Part shown: piece after piece, positions 12,315 to 23,680 of the stretch
Numbering within the stretch: position 1 is the first letter of the stretch
Layout: every line of letters starts with the position of its first letter
Source of the DNA: Phorcus lineatus
Taxonomy: Eukaryota; Mollusca; Gastropoda; Trochida; Trochidae
Direction: 5' to 3'
NCBI GenBank assembly: GCA_921293015.1
Contig: OV121081.1
Location: forward strand, 59,289,022 to 59,353,021
DNA: 64,000 nt
Translations under genes and position numbers: made by a program
The notes under the pieces: model-generated
Told to the model about the DNA's origin: nothing
What the model saw: only the letters and a program-made list of their open reading frames with translations
Database searches by the model: none

Positions 12315-13649
12315 AACTCCTCAAAAAAAGAAACGCATATGAAAGCGTACACGTGAAAACATTGCGTGTGATTTGAGAATTGTGTCCGTTAGGTGGCGTT
12401 AAAGTCAGTACCTCGTATGGCCACCTCGTGCTGCTCGCACTGCAACAGACTGAATAAGTCTTTGAATGACAGCTTGTGGAATTCTTTCCCATTCCTCCCG
12501 CAATGCATTGGCCAACTCTGGTAACGTCTGAGGTTGATGTTGCCGTCCACGTACACGTCTATCAAGAATATCCCACAGGTGTTCGATAGGGTGAAGATCA
12601 GGGGATTTTGAAGGCCATGGTAGGACATTGATGTTTTCCTGGGCTAGATAGGCCAGCGTAGCACGTGCAGTATGAGGTCTGGCATTATCGTGTTGAAAGA
12701 GATGCCTCTGGCGGTTGATGATCGGCAGCAGGTGAGGCCTGAGAACTTGGTTTATGTAGCGATCTGCGTTGACATTCCCTTGTACGAGTACAAGTTCGTA
12801 TTTTCGGTTGTAGGATATTGCCCCCCACACCATCACACTCTTTCCGCCGAAATTGTCCACTTGTCGGATATATGTTTCGAGCAAAACGTTCATTTTGACG
12901 TCGGTAAACACGTTGCCTTCTATCTCGACGTTGAAGAAGAGACCTCGACTCATCGCTAAACCAAATGCGCCGCCAGTTCCTCAGATTCCATGCCTGTACA
13001 TTGCGGCACCATCTGACACGTTGACGTCGATGTTATAGTCGCAGCACAGGTCCGACAACAGGTCTTTGTGCACGAATTCCTGCCTCTCAAAGACGATTTC
13101 GTACTCTTTGGCTCGATATTCTTCGCAGTCCAGGTATTTGTGTTGTGGTTGATGTGGCCGTAGCAAGTCTATCACGTAGGTGGCGCAACCAGATATAACG
13201 ATCCTGGCCCGGAGTGGTGATTCGAGGTCGTCCACCTCTGGGTTGATCTTGTGTTGTATTAAACTGTCTGTATCGATCCCATAAACGTGAAATTGTGCTC
13301 TTGTGAACCTGGAAATGTCTTGCCACGGAAATCTGTATTTCTCCAGCTTCAAGGCGTCCAATGGCGTTATTTCGATCCGCAGCATTCATTCGTGGCATTT
13401 TGAACAGTGTAATTGCATGTCAAACGATGGATAAAATGATGAGTACACAATGTGTCTATTATAGTCAGTGTATCTAGCGATACCTAGTATGAACTACACG
13501 TGCGCAACGTGTGTGAAGTTAATCGCGCGATCATTTCATGCAATTGTCTAAAAGTTGGTTGCGTTTTGGCAATATGTTATCGTTTGCTGGCAATGAGACA
13601 CAAAAATATAAATCCCAAATCTATGTTGCGTTTCTTTTTTTGAAGAGTT
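12315..13649 (-). mobile_element. Tc1-family DNA transposon, 1335 bp
   Basis: Both ends carry an inverted repeat of about 23 bp containing TCAAAAAAAGAAACGCA, and each end is bordered by TA, the target used by Tc1/mariner elements. The 1.3 kb size, single minus-strand transposase frame and short TIRs are normal for a Tc1-like element. The transposase is disabled (see the pseudogene entry), so this copy cannot move itself, though intact TIRs could still be recognised by an enzyme supplied elsewhere. It interrupts the older element at 11676-13667. Confidence 0.93.
12405..13398 (-). pseudogene. Tc1-like transposase, DD34E, broken
   Basis: The start at 13398 gives MPRMNAADRNNAIGRLEAGE, followed by a helix-turn-helix (VARHFQVHKSTISRLWDRY) and a GRPR-type hook (RGGRPRIT), then a second helical segment ending RRISSQRVRNRL. 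The catalytic domain shows SDESR (first Asp), VDNFGGKSVMVWGAIS, HDNARPH (second Asp) and PIEHLWD (Glu). Exactly 34 residues separate the second Asp from the Glu, the Tc1 DD34E signature. It would cut and paste the element through its TIRs in the nucleus. It is disabled by in-frame stops at 13087-13089 and 13033-13035 and by a frame change near 12865-12878, between the regions FAR and IRQVDNF. Total length is close to the family norm of 330-345 residues, so decay is by point events and not truncation. Confidence 0.95.
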
Positions 13650-13667
13650 TATTTTGCCGTTGACAAG

Positions 13668-14537
13668 TAATTGGGAGAGTTGTTAGCATGCTATCAATAG
13701 CGATTGAAAGAAAAATACTTACCGAGATTACAGTGTATAAGTCGAGATTTTTATACCAGAAATTGAGGGGTCCAGGACTTGTATACAAGGTCTATGTTTC
13801 AGACCGAAAAATTCTGAGGTCGAGTGACGTTTTGCCGGCCGAAGGAGACGAACAGACGAGATTCAAACCGGAAACCATGATGTCAACTCATTGTCAAAAT
13901 AATGAGATACAATTAGTTTGATAATTATTACATATTTTACAGTTACTATTAATAGTTAGAATATAATATACTCTATTGAAATACATTTCTAATAGACAAT
14001 TTTCTAGACATACCGTAACGATTCGTACCGTGACATGCTTATCGATCAATATTTTGAGTGTTTCAAGTCATATGACGTGGACCAATGAGAATCTACAATC
14101 ATTCATACACATATGAACCGGTGAAAAATGAGATTGAGCCTCATGATATATATGATGTTTAAACGTTTTTCCAAAACAAAAGCGTAATACTCAAATCTTT
14201 TTGAATCTTGATAAAATAGTGTTATCTTTACACTGTTAATTAACAATCAGTACATATATTGACATACATATCCGGTAATCATCTCAGCTTTAATCTGCAT
14301 TGTAATGAACAGTACCGGTATTAATTAATAATAAATGTGGAAATAGCATTGCGGTGTTAAAAGTTAAATAAACATACTTAACATTGAGAAATAGATTATG
14401 TGTAGATGAATCATTTCCGCTGCAGATGTAGCATGTATATAACAGATAGACACAACCTCTACCAGGCTTCAAAAAATACCTCCCACTTCTCCTTCAAAAC
14501 TTAAGGCTCTTTTATAAAGGCTGCAGCCTGAGCGTGA
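13668..14537. other. Non-coding AT-rich DNA
   Basis: No gene or repeat was recognised. A frame at 13688-13921 has no known motif. The sequence leads into a SINE-like tail ahead of the pogo-type transposase. Confidence 0.4.
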
Positions 14538-14580
14538 CATCAGCTATCGCTGGAAAGCGGTCGTAAAACTCTCAACTTAA
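14538..14580 (+). repeat. SINE-like tail fragment
   Basis: The words ATCGCTGGAAAGCGG and CGTAAAACTCTCAACT resemble the body-to-tail junction of the SINE-like copies elsewhere in the window (AAAGCGGCGTTAAAC then CTCAC repeats). It is short and diverged, so this is a tentative fragment. It ends just before the pogo-type transposase remnant. Confidence 0.4.
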
Positions 14581-14615
14581 GTTATTAAGTAAGTAAGACT
14601 CTATCATTATTCACA

Positions 14616-15556
14616 GTGAATAACATGGATAACATACCAGAAGACTGGGTGATGGCGCAGAGACAGACCGGGTTCATCGTCACCAGGATGATGATCAGAC
14701 AGCACGGTCCACAGCTGTACAAGAAGAAGAACGAGCTGAGTCTACCTGCCACGTTCAAGGCCTCCTCGACTTGGTGTACCAGTTTCCTGCTTCGCCAGAA
14801 CGTCGCCCTGAGACAGAGGACACACATCGCACAGAAGCTACCCCGGGAAGTAGATACCATGGTTAATATGTTTCACGCCTTCGTCTTAAAGGAGAGGAAA
14901 GCCATTGTGTACGAGCTGTCACAGATAGGGAACATGGACGAGACTCCCCTGAGCTTTGACATGCATGTCGCAGAACAATAGATGTGAACGGGAACTTTAC
15001 AGTGACCGTCAAAACAACTGGAGCGGATTTTACAGTCATTTTACAGTCATTTTACAGTCGTCCTGGCCTGTACTGCTGATGGAGGGAAACTCACGCCCAT
15101 GTTGATCTTCAAGCGGAAGACGATGCCCAAGAAGAAGTTCCCTCCGGGTGTAATCATCGCTGTGCACCCCAAAGGTTGGATGGACCAGACGCTAGTTATG
15201 CGATGGCTTTGAGACGTCTGGATGGCGAGACCGGGAGGTGCGAGGGGCTGTCAGTCACTTCTGGTGTGGGACATGTTCCGGGCCAATCTCTGTGAGGGGG
15301 TTAAGAAGAGTTTGAAGGAGACCCGGACTCGACAGGCACTCATCCCTGGAGACTGTACCCCCCTACTACAGCCCCTCGATGTGTCTCTAAACAAGTCCTT
15401 CAAGACTCATGTCCGGATCTACTGGATAGACTGGATGCTGAACGGCGAGCACACGTTCACCAAGGGCAACGCAATGAGACCCTCTGTCCACAGTAGACAC
15501 CTGGGTATAAGAGTCTTGGATTGCAATCTCCCCCGAAATGATATGGTTATATAGAG
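14616..15556 (+). pseudogene. pogo/Tigger-type DDE transposase, broken
   Basis: The left part carries a CENP-B-type DNA-binding region (FKASSTWCTSFLLRQNVAL, then LRQRTHIAQKLP) and NMDETP with the first catalytic Asp. The DDE_1 domain continues with FTVVLACTADGGKLTPMLIF, KGWMDQTLVMRWL, PGG, LLVWDMFRAN (second Asp) and LQPLDVSLNK (third Asp), with about 35 residues between the last two. This is the pogo/Tigger pattern. Defects: a one-base loss near 14970 in the region equivalent to VAETIDVNG, two extra copies of an 11 bp unit at 15028-15060 that bring the frame back, and an in-frame TGA at 15210-15212. The usual N-terminal psq helix-turn-helix is missing, and the homology fades after about 15480. 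No TIRs were found. Confidence 0.9.
15028..15060 (+). repeat. Three-fold 11 bp tandem repeat inside the transposase
   Basis: The unit TTTTACAGTCA occurs three times in a row (the last ends in G). Related transposases need only one unit here, so two extra copies (22 bp) have been added, most likely by replication slippage. Confidence 0.85.
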
Positions 15557-18500
15557 TCATTATTATTAATTTCGTGTTTCTTCCTGAACGAAGAAATGCT
15601 GCTAACATGGCAATATGTGTAATCCATTATAAGGATGTCTCATTAGTTGACGTGACACTTATTTGTCCAACTTTGATATTCTGTACAGAAGGTAAACTAT
15701 AGCATAGACAAAAACTCTTACTTTTCACCTTGCCTCTAGAAAATTGTGAGCAAACGTATAGATGAAAGATTTACGCTGGAATCATACCACTGACTGACTA
15801 AAGGATTTCTTTCACCCTTTCCTGGTCCAGACGCTTAAACGACCGTCGGTAGAAGCATTCAATTTTTTAATGGGAGTATGTAAAACCAGAAATCCTTGTT
15901 TATAGTTCCCTTTCAACATTTCCTTCTGAGATAAGCCAAAAAATGCTGTTCGGTTCTGTAATATGGCGCCTCAGGCAATAAGAAAGCATTGAACAATTTG
16001 ATATGTACATGTATAGCTGCATGCCAGAAGTTTGTTCACATACCTGCGTATCTTAGTTCAAACATCATATAATTTTGGATGTCTTTGAGGCACCAGAACA
16101 TCACAAAAATGAAACGGATAATGTTGAATTTTCAATACGGAAGTGAAGATCAATTGTACTTTAACGTTATAGTATATCATACCCAAAAAATAACCATAGC
16201 AGTTTCAAAAACACTCATTTTGATTTTTCGCTACAAAATCCCTTTTCAAGTGATCAACAGATTCAAACACAAGTCAGGTTTGTTTCTATGCACTAAGTCA
16301 ATGGGAAAGTGTTGATCTTTTCCTCAGTGATTGCAGCTGGAATATTTTTATCGAAATTTCAGGAAATCGGAATTTCAAACATATGACCACTTCTGTCTAT
16401 TTCATCATGCCAAAGTTCGAATTATTGCACAAGAGACGATTTCAAAATAAGTTAACGAATGGCAATGTTACCCATGGACAATATGTACTTAAATGTAAGT
16501 TATGCTGAAGTCATTCTATTGACCTCTAATAAAAACTCAAATTACATGACATTTGCACTACGATACAGGGGTATGTGAAAAAAACTTTTGGTATGTACAT
16601 GCATGCAGTTGTATGCATGCAATTACGTTCTTGGTTCCAAATCGAGGGTTAACAGTATTATGATTTATGGAGACTTAAGTAGATTTCGAGTCCCTTATGT
16701 ACACGAGGGCGTTCATTAAATCCTTTCTTGCACTTCAAAAACAAACGCTTTTCGGAAGGACGTTTGAACTGCATGGGGATGCTATATTGCACAAAGAGGC
16801 AAAAGGGTAAAGACTCAATCAGATACTATATTTCAACTAAAAAGAACAACGAAAAAGTGAAAATGAACAATAAGAAAATAAATAATAAAGGACTCTCAAA
16901 ATCCGGAATTGTTCTGATAAAAGATATAATCATTAGTGATGGCAACTTTTATAACTACGCAGAACTAATCCATACGTCCCAATGTAAAACAAACTTTCTT
17001 GAACACGTGGTACCATCAAGGTGATGAAAACCTATTTGGTAAAACTCATTTTTAGAATAGAGAAAAAGGATTGTGTGCCACAAATGTAATCATTTCTTAT
17101 TCATTAAGGTATTGACATCATAGAAAAGCTGTCAAAGTGTTTTACGATATAGTAAAATCGGTTAACACTACTTTACACAAACAATATCTCACTGCAGCTG
17201 AATCAGGTCCTGCTGTCACGGGTAATGAAGCGCGTCTGCGATACATCTCCTCTCAGCATACCCACTGAATATAGAGAAGGTTTAGTAAATGGATATCATT
17301 CGCTTGTCGTCAAAGGTTCCTGTACTTTCACGAAGGTTCGATAAAATCATTTTATTGTTTGTAGTCAGAAGGTAATCCTTGTTAAGCAAGTGCGTGATGT
17401 TCCGATACTCTTAACTATATAACCTCTGGGACATTTCATGAGGAAAATTCTAACTGAAATTATTTTAATTTATTTCATGTCACATAATCGAAACATGAAT
17501 GTTAACTTCATGCTTTTTGAACACCGTACACTTTATATTAAACGTTCCTTAGATTTATTAGTATTGTGAAATTATTCACCTTGTTATTGAATTTGGCTTG
17601 ATTACGTGTATTTACTAATACTCAAATAATGCATTTGAAATTTCACCTAAAATTACGCTATGAACATCACCTTAATCAACAGTGCTATACTGTTGAATAG
17701 ATTAATGAAATATTCACTTAATATATTGAAAACACACACTAAAAATTTTACGATCATTGTTAATGTTGGCTATCATAATTCAACAGTTATGATAACGTTT
17801 TTTTAAAGTCTCAATCTACTTAAAATTGTTCAAATTACTTTGAATAGAAATCCCATATTTTAGGCTCGAAATTTATACTCTAATTAAACAGGAAGCCCTT
17901 GTTTTTTTGGCAAAACATAGTTTGATTATCTTACATCACTTGTAATATATTTTTATCTGTGAAGCTTGCGGACAATAGATAATCTTTAGAGCATGATAAT
18001 GTTAAAAAAACAAAACTTTATGAAAAATCGTATTCATCTTGAAAATACACATTTTCAAGAAATTCCAACGTTCAATGACGTTACCTGACGTTTGTTTCGT
18101 TGCTTAAGTTGAAAGTGCATGAACACTTCTTTAAGTTGGAGTCAAATACATCCTTTCTTAACCTCTCTGACTTCCTGAATCAGTAAGTCGCCTTTTGAGC
18201 TTGATAATCATTGTAAGATGTGGTATTAGTCATATGTCGCAACTTAATGATCACTAGTCACACAGATTTAGCATTGACAGAGGTATACGGTTTGCTAATG
18301 TTATGCAGCAAAGAGATATCTGAATATCAGGCTTCCAATTTTACCAATGGAAATGCAGGGACAAAGACAATTTCTTTAAAAAAAGGATGTATCTCATATC
18401 TGAATATGTCCAGAGGTCATTCACGATTTTATTGCTATTATAGGTATTTCTTTATGAGAAAGTCTTAACTCATATTGAAAAATCATTAAATATCTGTGTC

Positions 18501-20317
18501 ACGTAACCAGGTGGAAGGTAACATTTTAATGAGTTCATAAAAAAGCATAAATAGTGAACCATTTACAAGTTGAAATCATAACAGTTGAGGCTTCAAATGT
18601 GTTGTTACAAACGATAGTAAGGACAACCATATTTTTATGTTCTTGGTATTTCAGTTTAAGAAGTTTAAATGTGTTTCAGCTTGAGTTTATTAGTCAAACT
18701 GATATTGAGACTGTCCAAGCCTAAGGAAATGAAACATGCATGTTTTGTCCACAATGTCCTTGATAGGTGTCCAATTATTCCATCACCCTCATTTTATCAG
18801 ATGAACCTAATTGAATAGCCATTGCATTAATTTCCTGACAATGACATTTCTCAACTATTTGATGGATTTGTCGCTGTTTACACAAAGTGTCAGGGTCGCG
18901 AATAACCCAATGGTATGTCTGCAATAGGATGAACCAGCAATTCATTTCCGGAGCTCCTTTGTTGATATTATCATGGTGTAGGTGGTTAGGCTTTGATCAA
19001 TATGCTCCAAGCTGGTTTCAGGAGAAGCATTTTACATATTAATATTGTTACTAACGTCGAGGATGTCACACACTATTGACTTTTTCGGGAAAATAAGTTT
19101 TGTCGAATCATAAAATAAGGAAATTGTAAGATGAAAATGGATATGGTGTACAATAAAAACTCAGTGTGGCAGAAAAAAGGAATTTGTTATGTTATCCTAT
19201 AAGAATCCTAATAAATTCACTTCCTGTTTGATACGTTATCAACATGTTTCCTGTGTTGTTTTCTAAAAATAAGCGTGTGATACATTAAAGTTGATTCAAT
19301 TTCTTTCATATTCATTATAATTTTTCTCCTGCAAACACATGTCTTAAACACCTTCTGATGTACCAGCATTGGAATAAGATTTATTGCGTCAGATTCCTCT
19401 ACATCTGTATTCAGTCACAAGCTTGATCTAAATTGAAAGTCTTAAGAGTAGGTCTAAAACATCCTTTGAGCCTTCACTTTTTCTGGATTAATTTCAAATT
19501 CTAATTTTCATAAACATGAATGAAGTCTTTGTTATAGTCACTGTCAGCTCATGTGAAATGTGAAAATTCCAGGATTTCTGTACATTGAAATATACCTAAA
19601 GATATCAGTTTTTCTATGTCAAGTTGCCTTTTTTATTGAGTATTGACGATTACGTATATAGATTATGATATATTTACAGATTATAAGTACGGAGACGTGA
19701 CTGGTGTAATTTTCATTAACAAGGAAATGATGTACAGGAGTGATGTCAACGATAACAATATATGCATGTATATATAATCTAAATAAAGGTATAGAGACAC
19801 AGTAAGATAAAACAAATGTTTGCTTATTCCTGGTACTGGATATATGAAGACGTCGCTTTGCAGCAAGGCTGATTGTAGTAGTCTATTTTGGTGAAATTAA
19901 TTCTGCGGTTGTGGTTTAACCATAGCGGTTGTGATAGAATTTCATCAATGTTTTACGGGTCCATTTTATGATGTTTGTGCACTAATGCTCAAGCCCAATA
20001 ACATATTGTGCAAGAAAGGATTTTAAATTTTTGAAAAAGCTTTTAAATTTGCTCCAAAATTAAATAAGGCTTGAAGACATAAAGTCCGAATGTAGATAAT
20101 TCCAAGGCACAAATGAATCAATTTTTTCGAATCATTCTTTGAAAAAATTATGAACCTCTTCAGATCGGGCCTAATCAGCGTGCGTTTTATAGTCGGTCCA
20201 TCTTGCATTTGAGATATATTTATGGGTTTTATGTACTAATGCTTTTGAATCTCCTAATTTGCATGATGTGTATGATCCTCATTATCACATGACATACCAA
20301 GATTGAAATATGATAAG
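15557..20317. other. Duplicated non-coding region, left part
   Basis: No gene recognised. Several blocks recur farther right. 16035-16560 resembles 48020-48570 (for example GTCTTTGAGGCACC and the final CAAATTACATGA). A block near 17190-17290 resembles 21990-22060 and 49240-49330. 18600-19070 resembles 36120-36590 and 42600-43030 (for example AAACATGCATGTTT and TTTCAGGAGAAGCA). Open frames at 16728-17024 and 18220-18468 have no recognisable domain. The blocks look old, with many small indels. Confidence 0.6.
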
Positions 20318-20343
20318 ATATATATATATATATATATATATAT
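20318..20343. repeat. (AT)n microsatellite
   Basis: An uninterrupted AT dinucleotide run borders the left side of the hammerhead-bearing segment. Confidence 0.9.
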
Positions 20344-20490
20344 GAAAAAAGTTCACCAATTTGAAATTGATCTTCAGCTCCCAGGCGTTATATATTGAAA
20401 AATACGAAGTCAGAAGTAAAAACAATCCATTTTAATGGCTAGCGCTTTCAGCTCAACGAGCCTCTTCAGGCCATACATACAACGGATAAT
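20344..20490 (-). mobile_element. Hammerhead-bearing repeat, possible Penelope-like remnant
   Basis: A segment of about 147 bp of ordinary composition lies between two AT-rich simple repeats (20318-20343 and 20491-20521). On the minus strand its left part forms a compact hammerhead ribozyme motif. Minimal hammerheads of this kind, with a very short stem III, are known from Penelope-like retroelements and related non-autonomous elements. No GIY-YIG endonuclease or reverse transcriptase sequence is present, so this would be a terminal fragment or a short non-autonomous copy. Family assignment is inference from the ribozyme. Confidence 0.5.
20435..20474 (-). ncRNA. Type I hammerhead ribozyme motif
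   Basis: Reading the minus strand 5' to 3': ATGGC (stem I, 20474-20470); CTGAAGA, matching the invariant CUGANGA (20469-20463); GGCTC-GTT-GAGCT, a five-pair stem II (20462-20450); GAAA, the second invariant box (20449-20446); GCGC-TA, a minimal stem III with the UH cleavage dinucleotide (20445-20440); GCCAT, which pairs with the first ATGGC to close stem I (20439-20435). Cleavage would fall after 20440. Every conserved core base of a hammerhead is in place. Stem III is so short that activity may need a dimer, as is known for other minimal hammerheads. Activity itself is not shown by sequence. Confidence 0.7.
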
Positions 20491-20521
20491 GATATATATA
20501 TATATTAATATATATATATAT
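20491..20521. repeat. AT-rich simple repeat
   Basis: An AT dinucleotide run with a central TATTAATA interruption can fold on itself. It borders the right side of the hammerhead-bearing segment. Confidence 0.8.
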
Positions 20522-22215
20522 CAAAATATCATTGACTTGCAGTAACAAAGACAAGTCCTCGAACTGTATTCTATCTCTGATATCAGCCTCAGATATTGAG
20601 ATTTGCATAATAGGTGTATTTGTATGACTATCATTTTAATCACGCATACATAACCTTGAGATAAACCGCTGTCGATCGATAATAATGACCATTTTCTGTT
20701 GATCATTAGTTTAATCGAATGGCAATAAACACTAGCCATACTGACCATTCTTTGGTGAAAGCTAATCAATATTCACTGATCAATCTGTCGAGTCAAACCA
20801 AGTGCAAAGTAATTAACAAGATATATTAGCCTGGTTGGCTGGAAGTGTACTTTGACAGAGCAGGACTCTTCAAAATATCTACATTAGATCGGTTGCATTT
20901 GAAAAAAAATGTTTTGTCTCTTATAACATGTCGTATAAAGTGACAAGACAACTTTCACAATAACATTTTAAACTGTTTATCTTCTATCTGACTTCATTTG
21001 AAGAGAAATGAGTAAAATTATAATTAAAACATAGGCCTTCTTCATTACATGATGCATGCACTGTCATTGACGATGCTTTTAAGATTTAAGATTGTCGGAG
21101 TCATTATGCAGTTATCCTCGATTACTTATGTTTCAAATGGAAATGTGATACCAAATCACAAAGGTACTAAACTGGTTGTTAGTTAGAGACAGGTTGTATA
21201 CAGATGTATATTTTTGTCTAGGATTCATCTCAAACTTCCCCATTATTTGAGATAAACAGTGGTATAGGGCATTAGAGTAGCTGCGTCTGAAAATATGTGG
21301 ATGTTGCTTTATTAAATGTTCTTGGGTATAGTTATGGAAATGTTTTTTTTATCAAATGTAAAGTTCAAATTGTACTCTTTCTCTGTCTGTTTGCGTATCT
21401 ATCTATATATAACATTCCTCTATTAGCTTTTTTAAAATTATGTTACTTCTTATCAAGTTTATCATTTGTTATTTTATACGGCTGCTGCTTAATCCAATAA
21501 TCTGATATTAAATGAATATCTTTAGGGGTGTGGTAATATGTTCGACCTAGAACAAATGATTCGGCAAGTGGGCCATTACAGTAAAACCGTTTCAATTCAG
21601 GAAAACTAGAGCCAATTCGAGACTTTTAGTATGAGCTGATGAACAAATTAAGAAATACGACATTTTTCGTTTCAAAACTTCTGAAAGTTTATTCTGTTCA
21701 ACAAGATAATGTATCATGTTAATGAAAGAAAGATGAAATAAAAGAAAAAAACATTAACTCATTAATGTTCACATCGTTGTGTAAGTAATGTATAAATGAA
21801 TTTCCATATTAGCAGAGTCAGTCTTGTTTGTCTATGCAAATACTATATAACTAACACAATGGAAAGCCAAGAGCAATGTTATGTTGGAAATTTTATGAAG
21901 AGGTCAGACAGTACATGTCGAAGTGCTTCTATTTTTGGTCCATGGTTTCGTGTCTTTCGCAGATCATGATTGACAGGAGCCTGTGGTCAATACTCACCAA
22001 GGTAATATTGGACTGCAGCTGAATTAGATCCTGCTACAGAGTAACATATCCCTCTATATACATATCGTATCGTTCTAAAAGTATTTTTCAGTTCCTCAAA
22101 GATAACAAAGACGGCGACATAGATATGAAGCAAATTGTCAAACAGAAAACAACTATGAATTAGTAGCAGCCTAAGTATTATGACGTCAGAAGTGCGTGCG
22201 TTAATGACACTACTG
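20522..22215. other. Non-coding AT-rich DNA
   Basis: No gene recognised. A block near 21990-22060 (GGACTGCAGCTGAATTAGATC) resembles parts of 17190-17290 and 49240-49330, tying this region to the duplication network. Confidence 0.4.
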
Positions 22216-22224
22216 CCCAGCAGG

Positions 22225-22345
22225 CACACAACGTTGATTCGTTGATTCAACGTTAAAATTTAGTTGTTTGGTTGATCAACCTTTTATCAACGTTGATTCA
22301 ACGTTGGGAAAACGACGTAAGAGATTGGTTTTAGGGACAACGTTG
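22225..22345 (+). repeat. Left subterminal CAACGTTG modules
   Basis: Several copies of CAACGTTG or AACGTT, spaced by short AT-rich linkers such as GATT, form a run of near-palindromes. The minus strand of the right block holds the same words, for example CCTTTTATCAACRTTGA. Such arrays could be transposase-binding sites. Confidence 0.75.
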
Positions 22346-23062
22346 TTTCAACGTCTGAATACAACACACTTCCAACTAATTGATTCCGGTAAAGTTGACC
22401 TTTATAGGCTAATTATGTCAGTGTGTTGGTTTGGTGCACATTGCACAAATGAATTGGTCAAATGAATTCAAGAATTTGTAATCAATCATTATCTCGGCTA
22501 TGAAGATTTTGATAAACTATTTTAATTGCTGTGTGGCCGGTAACTGAGGCATATGCCATGGTGGGCTTTTATAGGTCAGACAAAACAAATGATCATCACT
22601 GAATTGTTTTGATGGTTGAGTATAACTTGAACTAATATTATTATGACTGGATGTTCATGTTTTTTTACTGCCACATGGATTCTTTCCCCAAAGTTTCTGT
22701 TCATAAGACAGTGAAATTTAAACCTTATAACTTTTTTCTTTGTTATATATTATAAATTTATAATTGAGGTAAATCTTGTTGTAATAGTACAAACTGTCAC
22801 TATGCAAATTTTTCAAATTCATATTGAAATAAACAGGACAGTTTTTAGATGAAATATCTTGCAACACTTTCGATCAGGTCCTTGAAAACTTAGACAAAAC
22901 AAAGATAATAACTCCATGAAAGAAATCAAAAGAATGTTTTTAATTGCCACCAAAATTATGTGTGAGTTTATCAGATCACAACAATTGACATTAAATGTAT
23001 TTTTATGAAATTAATGGATAAATGATCAAACTACCAGTGTATGTGAAACTTTTAATTTCAGG

Positions 23063-23139
23063 AGGGGTTTTGCTTTGCAATCCTAAATCAGACTACACTC
23101 TTATTGGTCCATGAATACAAATGCCAGAGAAATATATGA
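23063..23139 (+). pseudogene. Exon-like piece with possible Myb/SANT-like start
   Basis: The stretch is preceded by TTAATTTCAG (acceptor-like) and followed by GTAAGTAT (donor-like). One frame reads NQTTLLLVHEYKCQRNIY, which resembles the first helix of Myb/SANT-like domains in transposon-derived genes (a TLLLLEEYK-type start). That frame meets a TGA at the proposed donor, so either the exon is dead or the donor is placed wrongly. Too short for a firm call. Confidence 0.25.
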
Positions 23140-23400
23140 GTAAGTATCACCTTTAATCATTAAATTTCCGTTTTTCATACATTTGTATGTTTTACAAGGA
23201 TTACATTCATAATATCTAGTTGTAATATATTTATCATATAAGATTTTAATCACTTTATATAATATAATTCTTCATATGTTTTGTAGATTTTAGTAAAGGT
23301 AACTAATACTATTTTGTTTTATTTCATGAAATATTATCTAAATGTTTTATTTTTTCAGGAACACACTTTATTTAGGACCGGTGGGATCATTCTTTTCAAG

Positions 23401-23475
23401 GAAACCGGAAGACTCACTGTCAAATTTAATTATCAGTGCATCAGTTTTGTTAATAAAAATGCTGTATTAAAGGAG
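23401..23475 (+). other. Exon-like repeat unit 1
   Basis: Lies in an open frame (23314-23523) after an acceptor-like TTTTTTCAG at 23349-23357. It encodes ETGRLTVKFNYQCISF followed by VNKNAVLKE. The second copy at 23681-23760 encodes nearly the same peptide. The function is not recognised. Confidence 0.5.
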
Positions 23476-23680
23476 TTTTTTTTCTTAATTTTGAGCATGT
23501 CTCGATATGATGTGCTTGTTTGATGAATATGTTTTTTAATCCAGAAAATGTAAAATAAGCAGAGGGTAAGATGTCAAAGAGGTGACAGTTTACTAATAAT
23601 TAGTAATTAACTGTAGCCTACGGTATGCTCGAGCTAAATACCTGTGAATAAATACTAATTAAAAAGAAAGCAATATTTTA

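Larger units (their letters stand above)
11676..13667. mobile_element. Older TA-flanked element split by a Tc1 insertion
   Basis: The left end reads TA-CTGAACGGCAAAAGAAACG. The right end, on the minus strand, reads TA-CTTGTCAACGGCAAAA. They share AACGGCAAAA and both are bordered by TA. Removing the Tc1 element at 12315-13649 and one TA copy leaves an element of about 655 bp. That fits a small non-autonomous Tc1/mariner-type element, older than its guest. A minus-strand frame of 137 codons crosses its left end (11634-12047) but resembles nothing I recognise. Support is moderate because the shared end is short. Confidence 0.5.

Noticed and set aside
12672-13038. Plus-strand frames of 95 and 61 codons within the Tc1 element
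   Set aside because: Antisense to the transposase catalytic region, so an artefact of its codon composition.
12981-13385. 134-codon frame in the Tc1 element
   Set aside because: It is a shadow: the true transposase frame, with helix-turn-helix and SDES motifs, is a different minus-strand frame over the same bases.
14585-14860. Minus-strand 91-codon frame
   Set aside because: Antisense to the pogo/Tigger DNA-binding region, which has clear family motifs on the plus strand.
16728-17024. 98-codon lysine-rich frame
   Set aside because: No domain, low-complexity centre rich in Lys and Asn as expected for AT-rich DNA, and no splice or promoter context.
20318-20521. Simple AT microsatellite only
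   Set aside because: The 147 bp between the AT runs has normal complexity and a complete hammerhead core, so it is listed as a separate element.
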